A stretch of 64,000 nt of DNA, from NCBI RefSeq assembly GCF_030676955.1, contig NZ_JAUUUU010000003.1, forward strand, positions 186,001 to 250,000, given 5' to 3'. The stretch is from Porticoccus litoralis (lineage in GTDB: Bacteria > Pseudomonadota > Gammaproteobacteria > Pseudomonadales > Porticoccaceae). The position numbers were made by a program, and so were the translations under genes. Numbering within the stretch: position 1 is the first letter of the stretch; the number at the start of each line of letters is the position of its first letter. Below, piece after piece: positions 40,500-48,580 of this stretch. The notes beneath the pieces are model-generated. The model was not told the DNA's origin and did not search any database. It saw nothing but the letters and a program-made list of their open reading frames with translations.

Positions 40500-43133
40500 T
40501 TACTCCTCTACCTTGAAAATCAGTTTTTTCATCAGTGTCAGGATGGCTGGCAGAATCAGCAATGTAGCGGCACCGGCGCAAAGAATAATCGAGGCGATAA
40601 ATAAACCTACCGTCTGATAGGGCACCAGTGGCGCGGCTAATAAAGGCAGGAACCCTGCACCAAGAATAATGGCATTGCGGGAGATGGCCCGTGCCGGCTC
40701 GCCGAACACCAAGGGGACAGCCGCCTGCCAGCTACCGGCCTCTTCAACCAGTGAGCGCGAGCGGGCCAAAAAGTGAATCGCATAATCCACCGCCAGGCCG
40801 AGACTGAGAGCGCTTAATACCGCCACCGGCATATCATAGTCCTTGCCGATCAGGCCGATAATGCCGTAGATCAGGCCTACGGTAACGGCTAGTGGAATCA
40901 TCGCCAGCACGCCGAGTATCAGTGAGCGGAACAACACAATCATCATCACCAGTACCACCAGAAATGAACCGAGGAAGGCTTCTAGCATCCCGGACACCAT
41001 CTTGCCCTGCCAGACTACGTTGATATAGGTGAGCCCAAACCATTGGCTGTCGATAGCTACTGGCGGCGGATTGTTGGTCAGGAAGTCATTCAGGCTTTGC
41101 ACCACGGCTTCCATGTCCTTGTTGTCACCACTGCTTAATTGCAGCCACAGTACGGTGCGGCGGTAATCGGGGGTGACAAAGTGCCACAGATCGTGGGGAC
41201 GGTGACTATTCTGATAGGTGATCAGTGTCTGGGCCACAGCGTTGGCACTGTCCGGAATGCGGAACTGTGATTGTTCTCCCAGTTGCAGTTCCCGGTAGAC
41301 GGTTTTCACCACATCTGTCAGGGAGTTGACCTTGCCCACTTTGGGGTTGTCCAGCAGGTGTGCCTGCAGATCTTCCATCCAGCGAAGGGCCTCGGGCTGT
41401 TTAAATAGCTCCTTGCGTTGCTGCTGCTCTTCCAGAAACAGTTGGATGTCGTCCCAGCTGTAGTAGTCGTCATCGCTGGCACTGGCCAGGCCCTGTTCTG
41501 CGCGCTCGGCCAACACATCCATAAAACTGTCAGCAGTGCTGGCATCTGCCTGCTCAATGGCTGCGGCAAATTGTTGGTAGGGTGCGGCAGTGTTGCCCGA
41601 AGCTTCACCCGCTGCCTGGCGTTCTCCCAGTTGCTGTAACAGAGTTTGCTTGTCCACAGTGCCAGCCTGATCCGGTGCGGACAGTTCCAGGTAGGCCATA
41701 TAGGTGCCACCAAAGTGATCGTTCAGCACCCGGTCGGCGACCCGGATCGGGTGTTGCGCTTCGAACCAGCGGGTGGGGTTGTCATTGACCACAATTTTGC
41801 TGATGCCGTAACCGGCGACCACCACGGCGGCGAGTGTGAACAGCAGGATGATTCGGGGGCGGTGTGTGGTCAGTCTGCCGGCAGCGGTAAGTGTCCGCCC
41901 CAGCATGCTGTGGTCTTCCTCACCAACATGATGACCGTATCCCTCCAGGCGCTTTTCATCGATGAGCATGATATATGCCGGGATAAAGAGCATTGTCCAC
42001 AGCCAGGCCAGGAAAACACCGATAGCAATAAACAGTCCGAAGACTTGCACCGGGGGAATTGGGGTCAGCATCAGCGAGCCGAAACCAGCCATGGTGGTCA
42101 GGGTGGTGAACAGCATGGGTGAAAACAGGGTGGTCATCACCTCTTCAATGGCTTTGCGCCGGTCCTTGTGGATCGGGTAGCGGTCAAAAAACTCGGACAG
42201 GATATGCACCGCATCTAGCACCGCAATGGGCATGATAAAGATCGGAATCATGGAGCTCATGATGTGGATGGTATTGCCGGTGGCAATGAGCAGCCCCATG
42301 GTTACCAGGGAGCTGACCATGGCGATGATCATCGGTGATACCACCAGAATCAGTTTCTTGAAAAACCACCACAGCAACAGGAAGATCACCAGCATCGCCA
42401 GCGGTGCAGAGATGGCCATCTGGATAAACATTTCCACGCCAAAGGTATCTTCGGCCACGGGCAGGCCGGTGATATGTACCTCATCGCCGTGCTCGGCCCA
42501 ATTCTTAGTAAATTCCAGCAGCTCAGAACGAATGCGATAGGACAGTTCTTTTTTGGTAATCGGCAGGTACAGTGCCAGTGCCTGACCGTCTTCGGAAACC
42601 AGAGTCCCTTCCAGGAAAGGAATGCGTTTGGCCCGCTCAAGCACCTGCTGGGCAGCAATGTCATCAGCCGGAGCAGTAGGCATTAGCCAGGAGAAATTGA
42701 CGCTGCCTAGCCCCCCCTGTTCGATATTGTCGACGGTGGAAGGCGCGATAAGGTCAATACTTATCACGCCTTCGCCGTCCCATTGCAGGCGTTTGGCAAA
42801 CTCCGTCAGTTCATAAACGCGGCTAAGCGAAGCAGCGTTGAACACCCCCATGGGGTGTCGATTATTCACGATGCCGACGACGACCATATCGTTGAGATCG
42901 AAGCGCTCCTTGGCCTCGTGGTGAAACACTCTCACTGGCTCATCCTGAGATAGCATGTTCTCTGGATCCGTATCGACAGTGATGTGGTGAAACTGCTGAA
43001 ATTTCTCCGGCCATATGGAGGGGACTGCGGCCACAGCGATAACCAGCAGGGTGGTCAGTGTCATAAACCAGGCCACCCATTTGGAACGGTTCAGTGCCAG
43101 ATGCACCATTCCTGCACAGAGATTTTTCATCAT
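40500..43133 (-). CDS. MMPL/RND-superfamily inner-membrane exporter
   Basis: An 877-residue protein with the duplicated RND plan: helix 1, a large periplasmic loop (about 40-220), helices 2-6, a second helix near 430, a second loop and helices 8-12. Membrane Asp residues expected for proton relay appear in IAVLDAVHILSEF and LGLAVDYAIHFLARS. MMPL members move lipids and other hydrophobic molecules. It leads the operon, with a LolA-like protein and a beta barrel following. The ATG (43133) has GAGGAAG upstream. Its promoter lies in the shared BigR-type control region. Confidence 0.85.
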   Translation of the reverse strand: MMKNLCAGMVHLALNRSKWVAWFMTLTTLLVIAVAAVPSIWPEKFQQFHHITVDTDPENMLSQDEPVRVFHHEAKERFDLNDMVVVGIVNNRHPMGVFNAASLSRVYELTEFAKRLQWDGEGVISIDLIAPSTVDNIEQGGLGSVNFSWLMPTAPADDIAAQQVLERAKRIPFLEGTLVSEDGQALALYLPITKKELSYRIRSELLEFTKNWAEHGDEVHITGLPVAEDTFGVEMFIQMAISAPLAMLVIFLLLWWFFKKLILVVSPMIIAMVSSLVTMGLLIATGNTIHIMSSMIPIFIMPIAVLDAVHILSEFFDRYPIHKDRRKAIEEVMTTLFSPMLFTTLTTMAGFGSLMLTPIPPVQVFGLFIAIGVFLAWLWTMLFIPAYIMLIDEKRLEGYGHHVGEEDHSMLGRTLTAAGRLTTHRPRIILLFTLAAVVVAGYGISKIVVNDNPTRWFEAQHPIRVADRVLNDHFGGTYMAYLELSAPDQAGTVDKQTLLQQLGERQAAGEASGNTAAPYQQFAAAIEQADASTADSFMDVLAERAEQGLASASDDDYYSWDDIQLFLEEQQQRKELFKQPEALRWMEDLQAHLLDNPKVGKVNSLTDVVKTVYRELQLGEQSQFRIPDSANAVAQTLITYQNSHRPHDLWHFVTPDYRRTVLWLQLSSGDNKDMEAVVQSLNDFLTNNPPPVAIDSQWFGLTYINVVWQGKMVSGMLEAFLGSFLVVLVMMIVLFRSLILGVLAMIPLAVTVGLIYGIIGLIGKDYDMPVAVLSALSLGLAVDYAIHFLARSRSLVEEAGSWQAAVPLVFGEPARAISRNAIILGAGFLPLLAAPLVPYQTVGLFIASIILCAGAATLLILPAILTLMKKLIFKVEE

Positions 43134-43182
43134 AGTGGTTCTACTTCCTCGCCAGTTGCCACTTCATCACAGACTTCGGTTG

Positions 43183-43230
43183 ACTAATATATTAGTTTTT
43201 GCTTATATTAGAGTCAACTAATATATTGTT
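43183..43230. promoter_or_regulatory. Divergent promoter-operator region shared by the MMPL operon and bigR-sqr
   Basis: The perfect 14-bp palindrome ACTAATATATTAGT (43183-43196) and the imperfect ACTAATATATTGTT (43217-43230) are 34 bp apart, with a further TTATATTAG half-site between. Leftward promoter: TTGACT (43217-43212), 17 bp, TAATAT (43194-43189). Rightward: TTGCTT (43199-43204), 17 bp, TATATT (43222-43227). Each -10 lies inside one palindrome, so a bound ArsR-family dimer would block both promoters. It is flanked by genes for such a repressor and its likely targets. Confidence 0.78.
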
Positions 43231-43248
43231 GTCTGCCAAGAGCTGTTT

Positions 43249-43569
43249 ATGAATAAAAGCATGGATTTGGAAACGTTGCAGGAAAATGCCACCAAAGCGT
43301 CTGCCCTGCTCAAATCGTTGGCAAATCCGTCTCGCTTGATGGTGCTTTGTGCGTTGGTCTCGAGGGAGCATACCGTCACAGAGCTGGAAACGCTGACCGG
43401 ACTGAGCCAGTCCGCCCTGTCACAGCACCTGGCGAGGTTGCGAGATGAAAAGATTGTCACTACGCGCCGTGACGCGCAGCGCGTGTTCTATCGTTTATCC
43501 AATCCGAATGTAACGGCCATACTGGAAACGATGTATGGCATTTATTGTGGTGTGGATAAGCAAGGTTAA
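43249..43569 (+). CDS. ArsR-family persulfide-sensing repressor (BigR/SqrR type)
   Basis: A 106-residue winged-helix repressor. The recognition region is GLSQSALSQHLARLRDEKIV, followed by the wing RRDAQRVFYRL. It has just two cysteines, C34 (LMVLCALV) and C100 (MYGIYCG), 66 residues apart. This matches the dithiol pair of BigR and SqrR, which form a sulfur bridge on persulfide exposure and then release DNA. Metal-site motifs of ArsR or SmtB are absent. It is 25 bp before sqr, which fits a sulfide response. Autoregulation is likely from the palindromes upstream. Confidence 0.85.
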   Translation: MNKSMDLETLQENATKASALLKSLANPSRLMVLCALVSREHTVTELETLTGLSQSALSQHLARLRDEKIVTTRRDAQRVFYRLSNPNVTAILETMYGIYCGVDKQG

Positions 43570-43594
43570 CGATTCACTGAGCGAGGGCTGAGTC

Positions 43595-44866
43595 ATGGCT
43601 AAAATTGTGATTATGGGGGCGGGTATTGGCGGTGTATCGCTGGCCTATGAACTGCGTGAAGCGCTGGGGGCAGAGAATGACATCATGGTGGTTTCTGATT
43701 CCCCGGAGTTTCAATTTGTCCCGTCAAACCCCTGGGTGGCTGTGGATTGGCGCAAACGCAAAGATGTGGTGATCGAGATCGAGCCCTGCCTGAAGCGTAA
43801 AAAAATCGATTTTTCCCCAGTGGGCGTCAGAAAGGTACACCCACAACAAAATCAGATAGAGCTGAACGACGGCTCAATGATGGATTATGACTACCTGGCC
43901 ATTGCCACTGGCCCGCGATTGGCCTTTGATGAAATCGAGGGCCTGGGCCCGGTGAACGGCTATACCGAGTCTGTGTGTCATGTGGACCACGCAGTGACCG
44001 CACGGGAAAAGTGGGAGGAATTTATCAAGGAGCCCGGCCCTGTGGTTATTGGCGCTGCGCAGATGGCCTCTTGCTTTGGCCCAGCCTATGAGTTCTCTTT
44101 TATCGTTGATGCGGATCTTCGCAAGCGCAAGCTGCGCCACAAAGTGCCTATTACCTATATCACCTCTGAACCCTATGTGGGTCATATGGGGTTGGACGGT
44201 GTGGGTGACTCCAAGAGCTTGATGGAAAGCGAGTTTCGCGATCGCCATATCGACTGGATTACCAATGCCAAGATTGTGAAGATTGAAGACGGCTCCATGA
44301 TCGTGGCGGAACACAACAATGATGGCGAGGAAATCAAACGCCATGAGTTGCCCTTCAAATATTCCATGATCCTGCCAGCCTTTACCGGCATTGTAGCGGT
44401 CATGCGTGTGGAGGGCCTGGTCAACCCTCGGGGTTTTGTCCTTGTTGACGACCAGCAGCGCAATCCTACCTACCCGAATATCTATGCTGTTGGCGTTTGT
44501 GTCGCCATCGCACCCCAGAAAGTTACGCCCGTTCCCACTGGCGTACCGAAAACCGGTTATATGATCGAGTCCATGGTGGCCGCCACGGTGAAAAACATCC
44601 GATCCTGTATTGCCGGAGAGCAACCGGTGGCAGAGGCCACCTGGAATGCCATCTGTCTGGCGGACATGGGGGACACCGGCATGGCCTTTGTTGCGCTTCC
44701 GCAAATCCCGCCGCGCAACGTTACCTGGGCGAAAAAAGGGAAATGGGTGCACCTGGCGAAAATCGGCTTTGAAAAGTACTTCATGCGCAAAGTGCGTAAG
44801 GGTGATACGGACCCCATCCATGAGAAATTTATTCTCAAGATGATGGGCATTGAAAAATTGAAGTAA
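43595..44866 (+). CDS. sqr: Sulfide:quinone oxidoreductase
   Basis: Flavoprotein that oxidises sulfide to sulfane sulfur or polysulfide and reduces membrane quinone. The 423 residues show the FAD-binding VIMGAGIGGVSLAYEL at the N-terminus and NIYAVGVCVAI near 300. Cysteines at 128, 160 (AAQMASCFGPAYEF) and 354 (NAICLADMG) match the three redox Cys of characterised SQRs in number and spacing. The Lys-rich amphipathic C-terminus would bind the membrane face. Electrons could pass to the respiratory chain. It lies between the repressor and the DUF2892 gene. Confidence 0.9.
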   Translation: MAKIVIMGAGIGGVSLAYELREALGAENDIMVVSDSPEFQFVPSNPWVAVDWRKRKDVVIEIEPCLKRKKIDFSPVGVRKVHPQQNQIELNDGSMMDYDYLAIATGPRLAFDEIEGLGPVNGYTESVCHVDHAVTAREKWEEFIKEPGPVVIGAAQMASCFGPAYEFSFIVDADLRKRKLRHKVPITYITSEPYVGHMGLDGVGDSKSLMESEFRDRHIDWITNAKIVKIEDGSMIVAEHNNDGEEIKRHELPFKYSMILPAFTGIVAVMRVEGLVNPRGFVLVDDQQRNPTYPNIYAVGVCVAIAPQKVTPVPTGVPKTGYMIESMVAATVKNIRSCIAGEQPVAEATWNAICLADMGDTGMAFVALPQIPPRNVTWAKKGKWVHLAKIGFEKYFMRKVRKGDTDPIHEKFILKMMGIEKLK

Positions 44867-44880
44867 CAGGAGTGGTTGCT

Positions 44881-45084
44881 ATGAACGTTGATCGACTGGT
44901 GTTTCGCATTGCCGGCTTGTTTGTTCTGGCAAGTCTGCTGCTCAGCCAGCTGCACTCTATGTACTGGCTGTGGTTTACCGCCTTTGTGGGAATCAATATG
45001 TTCCAGGCGTCATTCACAGGGTTTTGTCCCATGGCGATTCTGTTGAAAAGAGTGGGCATTGAGACAGGCTGTGCATTTAAATAG
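44881..45084 (+). CDS. DUF2892 small membrane protein
   Basis: A 67-residue protein with two hydrophobic helices and the family motif GFCPMAILLKRVG, related to the membrane part of YgaP-type rhodaneses. The Cys in CPMA and a second near the C-terminus could carry sulfane sulfur; that is inference. Genes of this family often accompany BigR and SQR. The ATG at 44881 follows sqr by 14 bp and an AGGAG site; an upstream in-frame GTG is less likely. Confidence 0.85.
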   Translation: MNVDRLVFRIAGLFVLASLLLSQLHSMYWLWFTAFVGINMFQASFTGFCPMAILLKRVGIETGCAFK

Positions 45085-45101
45085 GTCGCAGTTCAGCCCA
45101 T

Positions 45102-45131
45102 AAAAAAGCCCGGCATCTGCCGGGCTTTTTT
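45102..45131. terminator. Bidirectional intrinsic terminator between DUF2892 and rho
   Basis: AAAAAAGCCCGGCA and TGCCGGGCTTTTTT are a perfect inverted repeat separated by TC, serving both convergent genes. The stem sequence is nearly the same as that of the terminator at 59655. Confidence 0.93.
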
Positions 45132-45147
45132 GTTGAAGTAACGGTGC

Positions 45148-46407
45148 TTATTTGCGCTTCATCGACATAAAGAATTCGTCGTTGGTTTTGGAGTCTTTCA
45201 GCTTGTCGATCAGGAACTCGATAGCATCCGCGTCTTCCATGCCATGCAGGAGCTTGCGCAGAATCCATACCCGTTGCAGCTCTTCCTCACCCATCAGCAG
45301 GTCTTCACGGCGAGTGCCGGAGCGGCGGATATTGATAGCCGGGTAAACGCGTTTTTCCGCTACCTTGCGGTCCAGGTGCAGCTCCATGTTACCGGTGCCC
45401 TTGAACTCCTCATAGATCACTTCGTCCATTTTGGAGCCGGTTTCCACCAGTGCGGTGGCAATAATGGTCAGGCTGCCACCCTGCTCGATATTACGTGCGG
45501 CCCCAAAAAAGCGTTTTGGACGCTCCAGGGCGTGGGCATCCACACCACCTGTCAGCACCTTGCCTGAGGAGGGTTGCACAGTGTTGTATGCGCGCGCCAG
45601 GCGGGTGATGGAATCGAGCAGAATCACCACATCCTTCTTGTGTTCCACCAGGCGCTTGGCTTTTTCTATCACCATGTCAGCAACTTGCACGTGGCGGGCC
45701 GGGGGTTCATCAAAGGTGGAGGCGATCACTTCGCCACGCACAGAGCGTTGCATCTCGGTCACTTCCTCGGGACGCTCATCGATCAGCAGTACGATGATGT
45801 AGCACTCGGGGTTGTTGCGGATGATAGCCTGCGCGGTGTGCTGCATGAGGATGGTTTTACCGGCTTTGGGCGGTGCCACAATCAGGCCACGCTGGCCTTT
45901 GCCGATGGGGGAAATCAGGTCGATGATGCGTCCGGTGAGGTCTTCGGTAGAGCCGTTGCCCGCTTCCAGTACCAGTCGCTCGTCAGGGAACAGTGGGGTC
46001 AGGTTTTCAAACAGGATCTTGTTGCGGGCGTTTTCCGGCTTTTCAAAATTGATTTCATCCAGCTTGAGCATCGCAAAGTAACGCTCTCCCTCCTTCGGGG
46101 GCCGGATTTTTCCGGAAATACTGTCGCCGGTACGCAGGTTGAAGCGGCGAATCTGACTGGGGGAGACGTAGATGTCATCTGGCCCGGCCAGGTAAGAGCT
46201 GTCTGCTGATCTCAAGAACCCAAAACCATCGGGTAGAATTTCGAGTACCCCATCGCCGTAGATATCTTCGCCGCTTTTGGCATGTCGTTTGAGGATGCTG
46301 AAAATGACATCCTGTTTGCGGGAGCGGGCGAGATTGTCGAGGCCAATGCCTTGGGCAATTTCTAAAAGTTCATCAATGGGTTTGGTTTTGAGTTCGGTTA
46401 AGTTCAT
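45148..46407 (-). CDS. rho: Transcription termination factor Rho
   Basis: Hexameric RNA helicase, 419 residues, the exact E. coli length. It has the N-terminal Rho domain (MNLTELKTKPIDELL), the RNA-binding cold-shock fold (GFGFLRS, YVSPSQIRRFNLRTGD), Walker A APPKAGKTILMQ, Walker B VVILLDSITRLARAYN and the R-loop TGGVDAHALERPKRFFGAARN. The open frame extends 56 codons upstream into the leader, but MNLTELK is the natural start. The 209-bp interval upstream contains the trxA-side hairpin and presumably the rho leader. Confidence 0.98.
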   Translation of the reverse strand: MNLTELKTKPIDELLEIAQGIGLDNLARSRKQDVIFSILKRHAKSGEDIYGDGVLEILPDGFGFLRSADSSYLAGPDDIYVSPSQIRRFNLRTGDSISGKIRPPKEGERYFAMLKLDEINFEKPENARNKILFENLTPLFPDERLVLEAGNGSTEDLTGRIIDLISPIGKGQRGLIVAPPKAGKTILMQHTAQAIIRNNPECYIIVLLIDERPEEVTEMQRSVRGEVIASTFDEPPARHVQVADMVIEKAKRLVEHKKDVVILLDSITRLARAYNTVQPSSGKVLTGGVDAHALERPKRFFGAARNIEQGGSLTIIATALVETGSKMDEVIYEEFKGTGNMELHLDRKVAEKRVYPAINIRRSGTRREDLLMGEEELQRVWILRKLLHGMEDADAIEFLIDKLKDSKTNDEFFMSMKRK

Positions 46408-46580
46408 AAATACTGACATGGTAATTGTAGGGATTTGGACAGGCTGATTGCCGGTCGAGAAATGAGCTGGTGTCCTGGAAGGGCTTGCCGGAATTATTAG
46501 TTTAGTTGTTTTTTCTCGTCGAAGGACATCGACGTGGTTGAGATGCAGTATAGGCGGGGCCAGATTAAAGCGCAATAACT

Positions 46581-46609
46581 GTTGCGGTGGTAAACGCTAC
46601 CACCGCAAC
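46581..46609. terminator. Perfect 12-bp hairpin downstream of trxA
   Basis: GTTGCGGTGGTA and TACCACCGCAAC pair around AACGC, eight bases after the trxA stop. The following minus-strand sequence has no proper T run, so this may be a weak or Rho-assisted terminator or an mRNA 3' end stabiliser. Confidence 0.5.
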
Positions 46610-46616
46610 GGTTTTA

Positions 46617-46943
46617 TTAAAGGCTTGCGTCAATAAACTCTACGAGCTGTGTTTTCGACAGTGCGCCGACCTTGGTGGCCTCAATATTGCCGTCCTTGAA
46701 CAGGATCAGCGTCGGAATACCACGAACATTAAACTTGGCAGGGGTTTCCTGGTTGGAATCCACATCCATTTTGCAGATTTTTACTCTGCCAGCGTATTCA
46801 TCTGCCAGTTCGTCCAGAATGGGTGCAATCATTTTGCAGGGACCACACCAGGCAGCCCAGAAGTCGACCAGTACCGGGGTGCTGACATCCAGCACTTCGC
46901 TGGCAAAGCTGCCGTCGGTAATGTGAACGATGTTGTCGCTCAT
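46617..46943 (-). CDS. trxA: Thioredoxin 1
   Basis: Cytoplasmic dithiol reductant of 108 residues with the active site WAAWCGPCKMIAP and the cis-Pro loop RGIPTLILFKDG. The frame is open well upstream, but MSDNIVHITDGSF is the standard N-terminus. Its rho neighbour downstream and divergent ppx match Pseudomonas. Confidence 0.98.
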   Translation of the reverse strand: MSDNIVHITDGSFASEVLDVSTPVLVDFWAAWCGPCKMIAPILDELADEYAGRVKICKMDVDSNQETPAKFNVRGIPTLILFKDGNIEATKVGALSKTQLVEFIDASL

Positions 46944-47061
46944 GGAATTCTCCAGATTAATGTGTATTAAAGGATTAGGGGGTAGAATTTGTGAAATCAT
47001 ACCACCCGCATAAGGCGAGTAACAAATGCCTGGTGGACAAAGAAACCCGCAAAGGTAATTC

Positions 47062-48567
47062 GTGAATAATATTTCAGATAGCGGCCATACGTTGGCGGCC
47101 ATTGATCTAGGGTCCAACAGCTTTCACATGATAGTGGCCCGTGTAGCCCACGGCGAAATGCGCCCGATTGAACGGTTCGGGGAGCGGGTCCAGCTGGCCG
47201 CTGGCATGAAATCCAATCGACTCGCTGAAGACGCTATCGAGCGCGGCCTCAATTGTCTTGCCCGTTTTCGCCAGGTGATTGAAAAACTGCAACCCTCGGC
47301 CGTGAGGATTGTGGGCACCAATGCCCTGCGTGCAGCCAAGAATGCCAAAGCGTTTATCAAGCCAGCGGAGGCACTGATCGGTTTTCCGGTAGAAGTCATC
47401 TCCGGTCGAGAGGAGGCGCGGCTTGTCTATCTGGGTGTGGCTCATACCCTTGCCGATGACGACAATTCGCGGCTGGTAGTGGATATTGGCGGCGGCAGTA
47501 CGGAGTTTGTGATCGGGCAGCGTTTTGAATCGAAGCTGCGCGAGAGTCTGCACATGGGTTGTGTGACTTATCGTGACCGTTTTTTTCCGGGCGGAAAAAT
47601 TTCCGAAAAACGCTTTGCCAAGGCCTACCAGGCGGCGTATCAGGAAGTGTTGTTGATCCGCAAAGCCTATAAACAGCATGGTTGGGACAACGCGGTCGGT
47701 TCTTCCGGCACTATGCGCAGTGTCGAAGCAATTCTGATGCAACAGGGTTGGTCAGCGGAGGGTTTCGATGCTTCCTGCCTGACGGGCCTGCGCAAGTTTC
47801 TGTTGTCCCATAACCATATTGATGAACTGACGGATCTGCCAGGTCTGAGTGAGCGGAGGCGCGGCGTGATTGTGCCCGGTGTGGCGATTATCTGTGGCGT
47901 TTTCGATGCCTTGGGGGTGGCACATATGAACACCTCGCCCGGCGCACTGCGGGAAGGGGTGATCTACGAAATGATGGGCCGCGAAGTCCATGAGGATGTT
48001 CGGGAGCGAACCGTCTCTTCCCTGATGCGCCGTGCGGAAGTGGATCAGCAGAATGCCGACCAGGTGGAGTCTATGGCCATGCTGCTGTTTGAGAAAGCGG
48101 CGCAGGAATGGCATCTAACTGAGACGGATAGGGACCTGTTGCGATGGGCATCCCGTTTACACGAGGTCGGGTTGAGTGTGGCGCACACACAGTTCCACAA
48201 GCATGGGCAGTATCTGATTGAGCATTCGGATCTGCCTGGCTTCAGCAAGCAGATGCAGTGGATATTGGCACTACTGGTGCGCAGTCACCGCCAGAAATTC
48301 CCGACGGAAAACCTAGTCGGCCTTGATAAGGCACAAGTACTGTATCTGAAAAAGCTTTGCGCGATCATGCGCCTGGCGGCTGTGTTCAAATACGTGACTG
48401 CCGTGGAAGGGGAGCCGCTCTTTTCCACCACGGTTCAGGGCTCCGAGATCGTGCTCGGTTTTGATGAAGGCTGGCTGGAGCGTCACCCCCTGACCAGCGA
48501 TGCATTGTCTGCCGAGCGCCAGGTGCTGAAAAAAATTGGCTTCCAGCTGCGCTTCAATGGAATCTGA
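47062..48567 (+). CDS. ppx: Exopolyphosphatase
   Basis: Releases phosphate from polyphosphate ends; the Ppx/GppA family also includes pppGpp hydrolases. The 501-residue protein has the ASKHA phosphate loop AAIDLGSNSFHMIVAR, the second loop VVDIGGGSTEFVIG and an HD-like C-terminal half (RWASRLHEVGLSVAHTQFHKH). The start is GTG with AAAGG upstream. Its 3' end lies 9 bp from that of ppk, which makes the polymer it degrades. Confidence 0.93.
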   Translation: MNNISDSGHTLAAIDLGSNSFHMIVARVAHGEMRPIERFGERVQLAAGMKSNRLAEDAIERGLNCLARFRQVIEKLQPSAVRIVGTNALRAAKNAKAFIKPAEALIGFPVEVISGREEARLVYLGVAHTLADDDNSRLVVDIGGGSTEFVIGQRFESKLRESLHMGCVTYRDRFFPGGKISEKRFAKAYQAAYQEVLLIRKAYKQHGWDNAVGSSGTMRSVEAILMQQGWSAEGFDASCLTGLRKFLLSHNHIDELTDLPGLSERRRGVIVPGVAIICGVFDALGVAHMNTSPGALREGVIYEMMGREVHEDVRERTVSSLMRRAEVDQQNADQVESMAMLLFEKAAQEWHLTETDRDLLRWASRLHEVGLSVAHTQFHKHGQYLIEHSDLPGFSKQMQWILALLVRSHRQKFPTENLVGLDKAQVLYLKKLCAIMRLAAVFKYVTAVEGEPLFSTTVQGSEIVLGFDEGWLERHPLTSDALSAERQVLKKIGFQLRFNGI

Positions 48568-48580
48568 CAGGAGCTGTCAG
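48564..48580. other. 17-bp palindrome spanning the ppx and ppk stop codons
   Basis: CTGACAG-GAG-CTGTCAG contains both opposing TGA stops. A weak bidirectional hairpin is possible. There is no T run on either side. Confidence 0.4.

Noticed and set aside
43874..44821. 315-codon open frame on the minus strand opposite sqr
   Set aside because: Antisense shadow of a well-supported SQR gene, with His-rich low-quality composition and no family resemblance.
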